A stretch of 64,000 bases of DNA. Source: Strongyloides papillosus. Lineage: Eukaryota > Nematoda > Chromadorea > Rhabditida > Strongyloididae. Under the pieces are notes generated by a model. The model worked only from the letters and a program-made list of their open reading frames with translations. It made no database searches and was not told the DNA's origin. The stretch covers positions 2,046,001 to 2,110,000 of the forward strand of contig SRSI01000009.1 of the NCBI GenBank assembly GCA_005656395.1, given 5' to 3'. The translations under genes were made by a program, and so were the position numbers. Below, piece by piece: positions 1 through 12,656 of the stretch; position 1 is the stretch's first letter, and every line of letters begins with the position of its first letter.

Positions 1-757
1 AAAAAAAGAGTTTTCAATATATATTCTGATTTCATTTGAATGAATTTAAATTTTTTACGAGTAATTTTTCAATTTAAGATGATTCTACTTTAAAGTTGTT
101 ACATTTTTCATAATCATTTTATGATTACTCAAACAAAGAAATATTTCTCTAGAAAGTTTCTATTCAAAATATTACTTTCTTTCGTACAAAATAAGAACTT
201 TAAATAATACTATTCCTACGTGAAATTAAACAATATTTGAATCAAAACATGTTTTTCATAATTATGCTTATTAAAATTTGTCAACTTCCACAATATTTCA
301 TTTGTCTCATTTAAAGTATGAATTAATTTTTTTGAATAACTAAAACACAAATATTTCTCTTTATGTCATAAAAAGTCTCCATGTATTTCTACCTGAGAAT
401 AGTTGTGGAATTCATAAAAAAAATATGTTATAAATGAGGAATAAAAACAATAATACTAGGGTAAAAATTTTCTTTTTCAAAAATAAACCTAATTAGTTTT
501 CTTTTGAATTTCCAAATTTTAAATATCAGGACCACATATTTTTATGTGTCTAAAATTTTGTGAAATCAAGTAACATACAAGAGATAGATCCTAAAATTAG
601 AAGAAAGTGTACATTTATTTCGCACAATGTCTTACAACGATTGTTATTGTAAACAAAATAGTACGCTTTAGTTTGCGCACCTTTAGTAAAAAAATTTTGT
701 TTTTGAGGTTGTCTTACATCATTCTGGATATGCTATAAAATAATATTTCATCTAGAA
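1..757. other. Gene-free AT-rich upstream region
   Basis: No open frame or recognisable RNA gene was seen on either strand. The sequence is AT-rich throughout. It probably holds the 5' flank and promoter of the plus-strand gene that starts at 758. The last 150 bases are slightly less AT-rich and contain short GCGCAC/CGCACA words, but no site can be named with confidence. Confidence 0.5.
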
Positions 758-2367
758 ATGTCAGCAACTAAATTTCCACGTCCTTCAAATTTTTCTACTA
801 AAAAGAAAGAAAAGAACAATCAGAATCTAGATGATGTCCTAAAAAATTTGGAAGATTTAAGTATGTTTAGTTTAAGAAAACACAATATAACTTCTTTTTA
901 GATCAGACTGCCTTCGAAGCTTGTATGAGAGCTTTTCGAGCTCATGGAAACCTTGATTCATATCAATTTTTAATATTGTCTCATTTAAAATATATTTTTT
1001 CAATTACGACTGAGATGGCAAAAACAATATCCAGAAGGATAGCCGATGACATTGAGTTAATAACAATAGCTGAGAAGTAATTTTTACTGTTAAATTTATT
1101 TTAATTTTCTTTTAGTTTAAATCCAAATGTTGATGTTAGGAGGAATTGGGATGATTTTTGCTGTGAACAAACACCTATTGCTTGGCTTAGTTTTAAGAAT
1201 GAAACATTTGCAAATTTTCTTAGAGGTCCTTTTTCATATGTAAAAGAATATAATTTTAGAAAGGAAGTGACAGGGTTAGATGAAGTAAAATCACTATCTG
1301 CGTTAGAAAGATTATACACAGTTAAACAGGAACCGATTATTTTAGACCGTTATAAAGAGTTTTTTGAAGAAATTGGAGTTTCTTTTTCAACGAAAAATGA
1401 TGGAAATAAAGTAAAGAACAAGTGTGGAAGACCGAAAAAGAATTCAGCAAATAATACGAAAAGTCAGAAATCGCAAAATCCCAATAAAAGTGATAAACTT
1501 GCAGATGAATGTAGCAGTAGTAATGCTTCAAATTTGAAAACAGGGAAAACTAAGGTTAAACAGAATGAAATGTCGTATATTGGAAACTTGGGTAAAAAAG
1601 AAATGCATACAATGATTTGTCAGCGAGTTATTCCAATAAGTGAAACATATAAGCAAAAAATAATTAATCGCTCTATAGTTTTAAGGAAAAGAGTAACTTT
1701 AGGTGAAATGTCAACATCTGGGGATTCACACACTATAGAGTCACATAAAAATTCTGATAATACAACTCCCAAGATGGCGTCTTCATCTCCAAAAGATATA
1801 AAACGGCGAAAGTTAGATTCAAGTTTGTCAGAAGATATTGAAGCTAACGGCAACTTGTCTAAAGGAATTCCCACAAATTCTGTTTTTTCAAAAACATCGT
1901 GTTATAAATTTTTAAGAAAACCGATCTTCTCGTCTGAAAAGAAATCTCCGAAAATTGTGATAAGACCCATTACCTGCACAAAAAAGAATGTGTATTCTGT
2001 TCCTAGAGTTATATTTAAAGCAAACGACAACACATCACCAAGAAAAATCGACAACACTTATGATATGGTTATACCTCCAAGGTCTGGTTCAAATTTAAAT
2101 AATTATCGTTCACTTAATAAAAATACAGAAATAGATGACTTATCTACAAGACAGTTACAAAATGATTTAAGTTCCAAAACAGACAAAGAATTGTCAAATG
2201 AACCTCTTCAACAGGCAGAAGAAATTACTATACAAATGAATGGAAAATATACATTAAACACCAATTTAAATGATCCTCAATTTATTACTTCGACTTCCCT
2301 TGAGATGGATAAACATAATACTTACAAAGAACCTTTAAAAAATGATTTATCAAAGGTTGTTAAATAG
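758..2367 (+). CDS. Unrecognised basic, probably nuclear protein with an AT-hook-like motif
   Basis: Three exons are proposed: 758-860, 902-1076 and 1116-2367. Their GT..AG introns of 41 and 39 nt join in phase to give 509 residues. The start is the ATG at 758; the long open frame alone would begin only at 1267, so the first 169 residues come from the spliced exons. The N-terminal 170 residues look folded and are rich in helix-forming and aromatic residues. The remainder is low-complexity, polar and Lys/Ser/Asn-rich. A GRPKK core near residue 223 resembles an AT-hook, and several short K/R clusters could be nuclear localisation signals. I do not recognise the family. An AATAAA follows at 2410. 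Splicing is well supported by phase; a chromatin or DNA-binding role is only inferred. Confidence 0.7.
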
Positions 2368-2409
2368 TATAATTTTTGAATGATCTCAATCATTATATAA
2401 TTTTTTGTA

Positions 2410-2415
2410 AATAAA
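2410..2415 (+). terminator. Poly(A) signal AATAAA
   Basis: AATAAA lies 43 bases after the stop codon of the gene ending at 2367, within an AT-rich 3' flank. It is the likely cleavage/polyadenylation signal of that gene. Confidence 0.5.
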
Positions 2416-2494
2416 GATAATAAAGTATATTTTTGTTACTTGTAGAAGTAATATATTGTTCCGACTACTATAATTAAAATAAAAATTTAAAGTT

Positions 2495-2716
2495 TTACCT
2501 TGATGACAAACCTGTGATAGATAATTGAAAGAATCCTATAAAACACAGGAGTTGTAATCCATATTTTTGTTGAGGTAATACTTGATGGAGAAAGAAATTT
2601 GAATCAAACAAAGGTAATACCACCATCCAAAGGATAAAAATCAATGTTAATATTGTGGCTAATGCCGCAAAAATATACCCCAAATATTGATAGCAACTTT
2701 TTGATATTATTCTCAT
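2495..2716 (-). CDS. Dolichol-phosphate mannosyltransferase regulatory subunit DPM2
   Basis: A 73-residue open frame with two membrane spans (about 12-34 and 51-68). Between them is the DPM2 signature: LPLFDS, then H and LPQQKYG, matching the family pattern LPFxDSxxxxHxxxLPxxYA. DPM2 is an ER-membrane subunit that stabilises and regulates dolichol-phosphate-mannose synthase and also associates with GPI-GlcNAc transferase. The usual length is about 84 residues, so this reading is slightly short at the C-terminus. The frame ends ...SSR-stop in the sequence AAGGTAAAAC, which is also a good 5' splice site. Splicing to an acceptor about 31 bases further on would extend the protein to about 98 residues, but that tail is unconvincing. 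Start is the ATG at 2716. It is divergent from the CysRS gene. Confidence 0.75.
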   Translation of the reverse strand: MRIISKSCYQYLGYIFAALATILTLIFILWMVVLPLFDSNFFLHQVLPQQKYGLQLLCFIGFFQLSITGLSSR

Positions 2717-2876
2717 TTGGGAAACATCAGTATTTGTACATAAACTTTTTTATAATTTAAAAACAAATCTTGAAGGTTCGCATAGGTTTAATAGAAATAC
2801 CATGAAAATAATGTTGGAATAGCGATGCTTATTCATATTCTTGTAAAGAAAGAATATTTATTTAAGAAATGTCTGA
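2717..2876. promoter_or_regulatory. 160-bp divergent intergenic promoter region
   Basis: This interval separates the start codons of the minus-strand DPM2 gene (2716) and the first plus-strand CysRS exon (2877). It must carry the 5' ends of both genes and is probably a shared bidirectional promoter. No specific element could be named. Confidence 0.4.
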
Positions 2877-5501
2877 ATGAATCGAATTTATCTAAACCGA
2901 CCGTTCAGAAGTTTATTATTTTTACCTTTCCGTTTTGTTATTCCAGAAAATAAACCATTTTATCAAAGATCTTGTTTTTCCGATTATTTTTCAACTAAAG
3001 GTATGATGAAATATATATTTTATTTTGAAATTTGTGAAAATTTTATCTGCTGTAATATTACTTTATATAGTTTTTTATAGTAATTTTATTTTTTTAACCT
3101 AATATTTTCAAAATTATATAGAAGATATTTATGCGTCATATAATGTAAAATCTAAACATATTTATTTACATTAAGAGTGATATAGTTAGAAAAAGTTAAC
3201 ACTAGTTCGTTGTTGAGTTTATCGAAAAGTATACAAATCATATTGGTACACGTCATTGTATTTTATTTTCTATAATTTTTAGGTTTAAATATGCTTAACG
3301 AGAATAGCGTTAAACGTACCCAGGCGCCATGGAAACTTCCAGAAAATGACTGTAAGGAAGAAAATCAGCTCAAACTATACAATAGTTTAACCAGAAAAAA
3401 TGAAATATTTGTTCCAAAGAGCGGAAATATTGTTAAATATTATATTTGTGGGCCAACAGTTTATGATCATGCTCATATGGGTCATGCCAGAGCTTATCTA
3501 TCATTTGATATTGTAAGAAGAGTACTGATGAAATTGGGTTATAACGTATTAGCTGTTATGAACATCACTGATATTGATGATAAGATTATCAAAAGAGCAC
3601 GTCAAAATTATTTATTTGATAAATACATTTCTGAACCAAGAAGTTTTGATGAATTTATGAAAGATGTTAATGAGTCATTAGAAGTATTCAAGGAAAAAAT
3701 AAGAACAGAAGTTGATGTAGATAAATTGAATCTATATAAAACAACATTGGAATCAATCACAAAATTTCTTGATGAAAATAAGACTGAAGAAAAAAAGAAA
3801 GAAATTTCAGAGGTTTGTAAAGGAATTTTGTCTGATTTTGTTGATATAAAATTTGGTTCAACTGTTACAGATCAAGCAATTTTTGATAAATTATCTAGAA
3901 AGTTTGAGAATGAATTTATGGAGGATATGAAAATGTTAAATGTTTTGGAACCAAACGTTCTTACAAGAGTTAGTGAATATGTCCCAGAGATCATTGAATA
4001 CATTCAAAAAATTATTGCTAACGGATATGCTTATGCTACCAAAGATGGAAGTGTTTATTTTAATACGAAAGCCTTTAATGATAAAGAATATCATCATTAT
4101 GCTAAATTGGTTCCTGAAGCTTATGATACTACAGTTGATGAAGCTGTTTTGAAGGCTAATATGAAAGAATCAGAAGGTGAACTATCAATATCTACAGATA
4201 AATTACAAGAAAAAGTTAACTTAACTGATTTTGCTCTTTGGAAATCATCAAAACCAGGTGAACCTTTTTGGGATAGTCCATGGGGTAAAGGACGTCCTGG
4301 TTGGCATATTGAATGCTCAGTTATGTCTAATGCAATCTGCGGAGATAGTTTAGATATCCATGCTGGTGGATTAGATCTTAAATTCCCCCATCATGACAAT
4401 GAAATTGCTCAATGTGAAGCATATCATGATAAATCTAACTGGGTTAATTATTTCCTTCATTGTGGAACATTAAAGATCGCTGGATGTAAGATGTCAAAAA
4501 GTCTTAAAAACTTTATTACTATTCGTGAGGCAATGAAAAAGTATACAGCAACTCAATTAAGAATTTTATTCCTTATGCATAATTGGCATGATGTATTAGA
4601 TTATAGTGATTCTTCAATGGAACGGGCTTTACAATTTGAAAAGTTTATAGGAGAGTTTCTTCTTGCTGTTAAAGATAAGATGAGGAAAAATTATATTGGA
4701 AAGGTATCTGGTGAAGCATTTAAGAAGTTAGATGATGAAAGTATGGAACTCGTAAATAAGTTTGTAGAAACTAAGTCAAATGTCCAAAAGGCTTTATGTG
4801 ATAACGTTAATACACGTTTGGTTGTAGAGATTATTCGTGAATTAGTTAACACCTGCAATATTTATGTAAATGATTTGGAAAAAAATAATAAAACTCCTAA
4901 CTGTATTGTTTTGAAGGACATCGCCATTTTTATTGTTGAACTATTTGATGTTTTTGGTGTTAACCTTAATGGAAGAAGTTTCTTTGCATTAAATGCTAAC
5001 AGTTCCGATGATAAAGCATCGAATATTGATAAAGAAGAGCTAATTATGCCATTTTTACAAGTTCTTTCTGAATTCAGAGAAAATGTTAGAAAACATGCAA
5101 GAGCCTCAAAAAATATTGATATTCTTAATCTTTGCGATGAGATTCGTGACACTATACTTCCTGAACTAGGTGTGCGTCTAGAGGATAAGTCAAATGAAAC
5201 TGTTGTCAAACTTGTTGATAAAGAAATATTACGTAGAGAGATGGAACAGAAAAAAATTTTGGAAGAGAATAAGAGACTTGAGAAAGAAAGAAAAGAAAAA
5301 GAACGTTTAGAAAAAGAAGCAGCTAAAAAGATTAATCCAAATGAGATGTTTAAAGTTGGAAATTATGCTGGTAAATATTCACAATATGATGAAAATGGTA
5401 TTCCAACTCATACAGCTGATGGTGAAGAAATTAGCAAAGGTCAACGTAAGAAAATTGAAAAGTTATGGGAAGCTCAGAAAAAGAAATTTGAACAATCTTA
5501 A
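2877..5501 (+). CDS. cars-1: Cysteinyl-tRNA synthetase, cytosolic form plus putative mitochondrial isoform
   Basis: The main exon, 3291-5501, encodes 736 residues of eukaryotic CysRS, the class I enzyme that charges tRNA-Cys. Visible are the CGPTVYD zinc/active-site segment (Cys53), the HIGH-equivalent HMGH (62-65), HHDNE, the KMSKS loop at 400-404 and a charged Lys/Glu-rich C-terminal extension typical of eukaryotic enzymes. An upstream exon (2877-3000) ends at AAAG|GTATGA. It joins in phase to an acceptor TTTTTAG at 3281-3282, adding an N-terminus rich in Arg, Leu, Ser and Phe without acids in its first 20 residues, like a mitochondrial presequence; the long form is 780 residues. The same acceptor could be trans-spliced to yield the cytosolic form starting at 3291. 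The enzyme identity is secure; the isoform pair is inferred. Confidence 0.93.
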
Positions 5502-8500
5502 AAAGTTGTTTTATTTTTGTTGTTTTATAAGTAGTATATTATTGAATTTAAAATATTATATATGGATAATTAAAGTTAATTATTTTGTTTGATTTAACTT
5601 ATTTTATATTTAATTTATTTAACTTCCAATACATCAGGGACATTATGTCAATTATCAATCTATTAATAATATATTTTTAGCCAAAATTATTTTATAAATA
5701 TATATAATCTAATTTTATTTATCTACAAAAAATGATGAGTTAATTTTTAAAAGTAAAGTATTGTTTAAAAACAATATGTCTTTAAGGATTTGTATTAAAT
5801 TAATACTTTGGTAGATTATTGTTATACCGTCTGTTATATTCATTTAAATCCAGCTTCTATAGTAGAAATAATCAAATATTTATCAGAAGAAACCGACAAC
5901 AGAAAGTGGACAATTTGTTTACTAGATTATCATTATTTTAATACAAAATGCCGTATGTGGTATATACAATTTTGTTCATTCAACATACACTTTTTTATAA
6001 ATTCATTCTTGATTAATATATCACTAAATGCCACAATTAATTAGTTTTTTTTTCATTAATGATATAGTGAGATAGGAAGCATGGAAAGTATAATAAGAAC
6101 TGATTAATAAATAGGACAATTGTTATCTGGCAGCAGATGTTTTTATATGAACTAATGATTTTATAAAGTAAATATTGCTGGTGTAACGAGATTAAAATGG
6201 TTCAAGTATGGAGATTGAACTTATGTCCTTACTTCTTGTATAAACAAATAATAAAAGTAAATAAGCATGGAGTAATAAAATGTTTTCAATTTGATAGATT
6301 AAGAGCTTTAAGAGGAAAATTTTATTATACAGAAACAAGTTTTTACATGTTCATTGTGCGTTAATTTTTAATTATTTGTTAGAACAAAAAAGTTATTAAA
6401 ACACATTCTTATGCATTTAATGTTTTAAGAAATCATAAGTTGGATATTTTTTATTTACTTTTATGATAAAAAAACAATACTGAATATGTAATAAAGTAAC
6501 TTCTTTCATATTAGTATAATTGGCAGTTTTATAAAAATAAATGATCATTGAATAAAAAGTTTTTAACAATTCTGTTTGTTCTTTTGTTTTGGTAAACACA
6601 ATTGCCAGGCATATAAAAAGCTGTTCATTTTATATAATATTTATGAATTGTCGTAGTTTCATTTTATATAATTAGCCGTTGTAATATTGTAATATAATAC
6701 AGCTGCTCATTGAGAATCATGAATAGTTGTGCATTTAATAACACGGTAATTTAGATCTTTACTATTCTCTATTGCAATCATTAAAATGAGAGTATAAGAG
6801 AAAATTGTCATAGTACATTATAAATATAGTTTAAGATAGGCCATGACCGTTCATTTATCTTTGATTATGTAACGGAAGGAGAAGAAAGAAATATAGACAT
6901 TTGGACAGTCCCAAAGATGTCAATTTTGATTAATTAATCGAAAAAGAAAATAAATTCGATGAAAAGGTTTTTTGTTAACTTTTCAATTAAAATGTGTGAA
7001 ACAAAGAATATAATTAGCGGTATTCTTTCATTAAATTCCTTAAGGAATGATATATGCATGGAATAATTCTGTCAAACATAATTTATCAAGATACCCATAT
7101 TTGTGTTATTTAGCATATTCCTTTTATGTCACCTCTTAAATCTTTTTTTACAAATGATAAAATATTTTAACTAAATTCTAATGAATATCCTTTATCATTT
7201 AAATCATTTTTAAAGATACAGTATACAAAATGAAATAAATTGTTTATTTACCTAAATAGGAATATCATATCAATTTATATTATAAAATATACTTCAACTA
7301 TTTGAGTTTTTATAAAATTATTTCATTGTAATATGATTCTTCTTATCTTTCAATTTTACTTTCCTCAGGTGTCATCTTCCTTTTATAGACTATAATTTAT
7401 TTTATATACTGAACCCTATATCATGAGCTTATATCCCTAAATTAACCTTAATTGACCTCAAATCACCTGTCAATGAAATGGTATTAGATTACTAATTACT
7501 TGAAATTATACTTTCATTAATATTATTTTATAAACTTAAATTTAACAATAACTATTATATAACAACAAAATTAACATTACTTTCCAGTTAAACTTACAAA
7601 TGATCAAATAGTTTTTTTTCGTTGAAATTGAGTATAATATATATCTAGTAATAATACATAATTCTCAGATAAGAGCTATCCCTATAGTAGGAAGTTGCAT
7701 ATAAACAATTGGCCGGCTGCCTGACTTTTGGTGAAAACATCTGGCGTTCTTATTTATATATTCTGTTTTGGTACAAATATCACTATTTTATCATGTATTA
7801 CTTAAAATAATGGTGGATTAATAAAAAGATTATAGATACTCCTTGATATCTATTATTCTCATACAATATATTTTTTTTTAAATTTTATATAAATAAAAAA
7901 TAAATATATTTAAAACAGGTTTATTTTTTTAATAAAAATAATTATAAGTTGTTTTTACATTTAAAAATTGACATAAAACATTTTTCATAATAAAAAAGTT
8001 TCATTAAATAAATAGTATTTTGATGACAATCCCTGTACCCATAGGAGTCGTCAATCAGAACCAATGTTAAATTATAATAAATGCAAAAGCATGATTGTTG
8101 AATGCTTAAAATATGAGCTTTATATTATAATAGTATATTATGTATAACAATAAATGAAATTGAAATGGTACACATAAAATGAGTTTACAGGATAAATTTA
8201 AAATCTTTTAGTAAGGCACCATTAAATCAAAGTTAAATTTTAGCATACTAATATAGTATTTTTTATGCATTTCATTCTCATACATCAAGCTAAAAACATC
8301 GTTTTATTATGTTTATGATTTTTTAATTTATAACGGAAAAAAGGAAAAGAAATACTTCAGAAGATAGTACTAATTTATATAAGTCCAAAAAGAATTGTGT
8401 TTCACTATTATTTAATTTAAATAATCATTCTATTAATAATTAGCTCCACATGGTTATGTATATCAGTTTTCCTTAAATGATTCCTAATTATAACTTATGT

Positions 8501-8821
8501 TTTGCTGATTCATTGGCCCATACAATTTTCAATTATTTATTATAAATAGGTGGAGTCTATGGCACATTCCATTTTAGGCCAACACGGTAGCAGCTGGTCC
8601 TGAGACACTACTGTTATTAGAGATAATATTAGAAGTTACAGTGGGTGGAGGAACTATTTTGGCAGACAAATATATATATATAAGCATATATATTTACTCA
8701 TAGAAACATTTCATAAGCTAAGATCTTCCGATTGTTTCATTATATATATTTTTATTACTTAGCAATTTATTTCAACTGTAATAATATTTATATTATTACA
8801 AATACAAAAAAACAACTAATT
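5502..8821. other. 3.3-kb region with no gene seen
   Basis: Very AT-rich. Only short, compositionally unconvincing open frames occur (such as 5808-6044 and 6417-6599), with no splice-linked coding exons found. It probably combines the CysRS 3' flank with the distal promoter of the EGL-46 homologue. A patch at about 8560-8660 (around GGTAGCAGCTGGTCCTGAG) is clearly more GC-rich than its surroundings and lies 160-260 bases upstream of the egl-46 start. Confidence 0.5.
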
Positions 8822-10229
8822 ATGTTTGCTAATACACAACCAAATTTAAGTCTACTTTTGGGACAACAATTTTTAAATAATTTAAATTCGAATAATCAAA
8901 ATATATCTTCACAAATAACTCCACCGATACCGGAAGCTACAAAAACAAGCTCTCTTGATATGTTTTCTTTAAATCCTTTTTTAATGAATACAAATATGAA
9001 TATGACTCCTGATATGAATCTTCTTTATCAAATGCTTCAATTGCAAATATTAACAAATTCTCAGAATATGTTAAAAGGTGATGTTTCTCAAGGAACATTA
9101 AAATTAGATGAGGTACATTATATATATTTGTTTAGTAATACAATTTATTAATAATTCATTTATTTTAGAAAAGTAAAAGTACCTCACCATTACCATTGAC
9201 ACCAGTATCATCATCAAATAAAGGTAAAAAACGTTTAAACAATGATAACAATATGGGACCAAAAGAGAAGAAGTCAAGGCAAATAAGAAAAATAATTGCA
9301 GCAGATACAGAAACAAATTCACCTGTTAGTGGTATGTATATTAAAGATGCCAGTGAATTAAGTGCTGAAGATTTACAAAAAGCCGCTGATATTGATGAAA
9401 CAGCAGCATATGTGGAGATTTCAGAAGAATCTAGAAGAGAGATTGCAAAAATCCATGAAAATGACGCTATTGGAGATTCAATATGTGCATTATGTAAAGT
9501 TAAATTTGAAGATGTATTTAAACTCGCAATGCATAAATGTCCAAGAATCATGCATGAAGAATATCGTTGTGAATGTAATAAAGTAAGTTCATTATAAAAA
9601 ATATCAATCATAGATATGGTAATTTATTATCTTAAACTTTGAAAGAAACCGAAACATCTGTAGTAGGGATACTAATTAGTATTAGTTCATGTTAATGGGT
9701 TTTTAACAGACTGATTATTTTAAAGTAGATTTTGTTTGTTTATTGACTTACAACCACTTTTGACAGTTTCTTAAAGGTTACCGTCTTTAAATTTTCCATA
9801 AACAGGTGTCGCGGTATATATCTTCTAATGTTAATAAATTATTAAAAAAAAGATGAAGATATACTTAACAGTGATTAACTTTTATACCCCCACTTGACAA
9901 TTCATTATATATTTATTTTTTAGGTATTCTCATGTCCGGCTAATCTAGCTTCTCATAGAAGGTGGCATAAACCAAAATCCAATGATTCATCACCATCACC
10001 ACAAAGTTTGTCACAAACTTGTGAAGAATGTCATGAAACATTTGACTCAAAACGAGCTTTGAAAAAACATACATGTTCCAGATCCAGATCTCTTTCAAAT
10101 ACTTCAATTTCATCTCTTCTTAATACACCCTCAACATCTAGTTCAAATCAAACAATGAATTTTGATACACTTAACTCAACTGTCACTGATGGAATTAATC
10201 TATTAGCCAGCTGTCTTGGACTAGCTTAA
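8822..10229 (+). CDS. egl-46: EGL-46/INSM-family zinc-finger transcription factor
   Basis: Exons 8822-9112, 9169-9582 and 9924-10229 join in phase to give 336 residues. The INSM family are nuclear repressors that promote terminal differentiation of neurons and neuroendocrine cells; C. elegans EGL-46 acts in neuroblast cell-cycle exit. The N-terminus is Asn/Gln/Leu-rich. A basic region is followed by a conserved acidic helix block and a first finger (CALC...HKC). A hallmark second finger, [17 protein letters not shown], spans the second intron. A third finger, CEEC...H..C, and a Ser-rich tail complete it. The second finger reads YRC-EC where the family has CPEC, so one residue between its two cysteines is absent. 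Start is the ATG at 8822; an upstream open extension lacks an ATG and is probably 5' UTR. Identity rests mainly on the [12 protein letters not shown] block. Confidence 0.87.
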
Positions 10230-12656
10230 CCTACATTTTTCATATTCAACAAAAAATAAGAATAGCATGATTTTTACCAAAAAAGTAATGATTATGCTAG
10301 TAATATTTGGTAGCTTATTTTTATCATTTATTAGATATTTTTAAAAAAAAAAGTAACTACTAGTCATTGTACAAAGATATTTTAATTTAATTATTTTTAT
10401 TGTCCTCATTTTTTCCTTGCCTTCTATAGTGATATCATTTTTTTTTTATTATAAATTAATAAATTTAAAATTTATATTATGCAAGTTTATTTTAATAAAA
10501 GACAGATGTTCAAAATATATCTTATAATGATCACTTATGTGTCCCTTGTTGAAAGTTTAATCTTCTCAATAGATGTATTAAAATAATTTTAGGCTCCTTA
10601 ATAATTTATCTTACAAATACTCTATAATAAGTAATACAATTTTTTGAAATCAAGTTAAAAGATATCCATATCCGGTTATCTTATGTCACTTTCCTCATTA
10701 ACTGTTCATGATGACTATTAAGCATTTTAAATATTTTTATAAAGATAGACTGTATTATCAATTAAAATTTATCTTCTATGCTTATGTGCCAGGTGCAACT
10801 AATTTTAGAAAAGGTGTATTATCGGTGTTCTCTTTTGAGTGTATTAACCAAAGGCATACAATATTATTCCCATTCTTGTTATATTGTATATTTCTAATAT
10901 CTTTCAACTGACAATCTTATTCAAAACTCATGTTCCATATTACATGAGGAAGTACCAACTGTCACGGTGATAGTTACCTCTTGTGACTTGCACCATCAGC
11001 TATCACTTGCAATAATGCTTTTATATACAAAGACTCTACACTTACACATGCTTATCCATTATATTTTCCTAAACTGTCTTTTTCATGTGATGATTAGAAA
11101 CATTTTAATAGGAGAAGAACAGCTAATGTTGTTGAAGTATTAAAGATAAATAGATAGACTGTACCAGTCAATTGTAATATACTTACAAAATAGGATATAA
11201 GGAAATTAAATACAAAGTAAATGGTTGTAATATATACTTTAGGAATACAGTTTTTTTTACTATTTAAAAGTTAATTCATTTTGTTATTTAAAAAAAACAA
11301 CTGAAATGTATATCATTATAATTTATATATATAAATTTATTATATATAAATAATTTAATTACAAAATTATATACTATAAATATACAATGAACCTTTATAC
11401 ATTAATTATTCCTTTTTTAACAATAAAAAAATAAATAAATATTTTTCCTATGAAATATATAATTCATTTTATGGGAACATTACTAATTAAATGACATGAT
11501 CACACAATCATCCAAATCATACATATGTAATGTGATATATAAATTTAATTATTAATCTTAACATTTGTTCACATATTTTATGTTCAAATATATTGTTATT
11601 TTTAAATGAAGCATTTATTTGCGTGTATTTACTTTCAAAGTACATAAACTTCATATATAACAAAATGCCATCTGCTGCTTGTGCAGTATAAGTTTATAAA
11701 TGTCCCACTGTCATAGCTCTATGATAGGTTTTCGATAAAAAAAATAATTTAATTCTCTTATAAGATAGTACAAAGAAAGCGGAAAAACAGATGGTTTTCG
11801 GGACAGCTTCATGCATCAATATATCTATATAAAGCATTAAATTAACAATAATAATGACCGATATATACAGGAAATTTACAAGAATCGGAAATAGCGACAG
11901 ATGTCAGTTAATTGAAAGCAATTAGTGAAAAATCATCTTTTTTATAACGCTAATATATAATAATAAAGCATGTTGATTATGATTTATACTATAAAAATTT
12001 AAGGTCAAGTCTTGTAATCACAATACATTACAAAATTATTTAAGTAAACTTAAAAAAAAATAAAAAAATATATTAAAAAAAATATGAATAATTGAAGCAT
12101 TTAAAATAACACAAAATGTAGGGAAATTTTTATTTAAATTTGATAAATGAAACATTCTGTAATTTTAAACTATTGATATTTATAATTGTTATAAAAAGTT
12201 TAAAGTAATCAAATTACATATAAATTTCTACAAATTAATATAAACACTAAAAGCTATCGTATACCCATAAACATTTTTTGATTATATACTTGCTATTGTT
12301 ATTATTATAAAAATTCTTCAAGTAATCTTACTATTTTATATTTTTTAAATCTAGAAATTAAAAGATAAATTAAAATGACATATTAAATCAAGATTGTTAT
12401 TAATAGAAACCTTTTTTATCTACAGACATTTCAATAAAACAATTAATAAACGCAACATAGTTATATAACTAAAATTTAATATTAAGCTAATATAATTATT
12501 ACCATTATCAACAATTTGCATTTATCAAATTCTTTAATATTTATAAAATTATCTTACTGATTATTTAACTAATTTTTTTTAAATACATTATCAATTTAAT
12601 ATTTTACCTGTTGATAAGAATATAATATCTACTAAGAAGTTTCATTGTTATACCAA
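10230..12656. other. 2.4-kb region with no gene seen
   Basis: Contains the EGL-46 3' UTR and then AT-rich sequence without convincing coding potential; the 67-codon frame at 10708-10911 has no family features. A less AT-rich stretch at about 10940-11010 includes GTGATAG and, 30 bases on, CTATCAC as a weak inverted pair, insufficient to call an RNA. Confidence 0.45.
10494..10499 (+). terminator. Candidate poly(A) signal AATAAA
   Basis: AATAAA lies about 265 bases after the EGL-46 stop codon. A TTTATTTTAATAAAAG context makes it a plausible end of the 3' UTR, though other AT-rich hexamers occur nearby. Confidence 0.3.

Noticed and set aside
5808..6044. 78-codon plus-strand open frame
   Set aside because: It begins at a non-ATG codon, has low-complexity AT-driven composition and no motif or splice partners.
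10708..10911. 67-codon plus-strand open frame
   Set aside because: Hydrophobic AT-driven composition without a supported start context or family; considered chance.
10960..11010. Weak inverted pair GTGATAG...CTATCAC
   Set aside because: Only seven matched bases and no other sign of a structured RNA.
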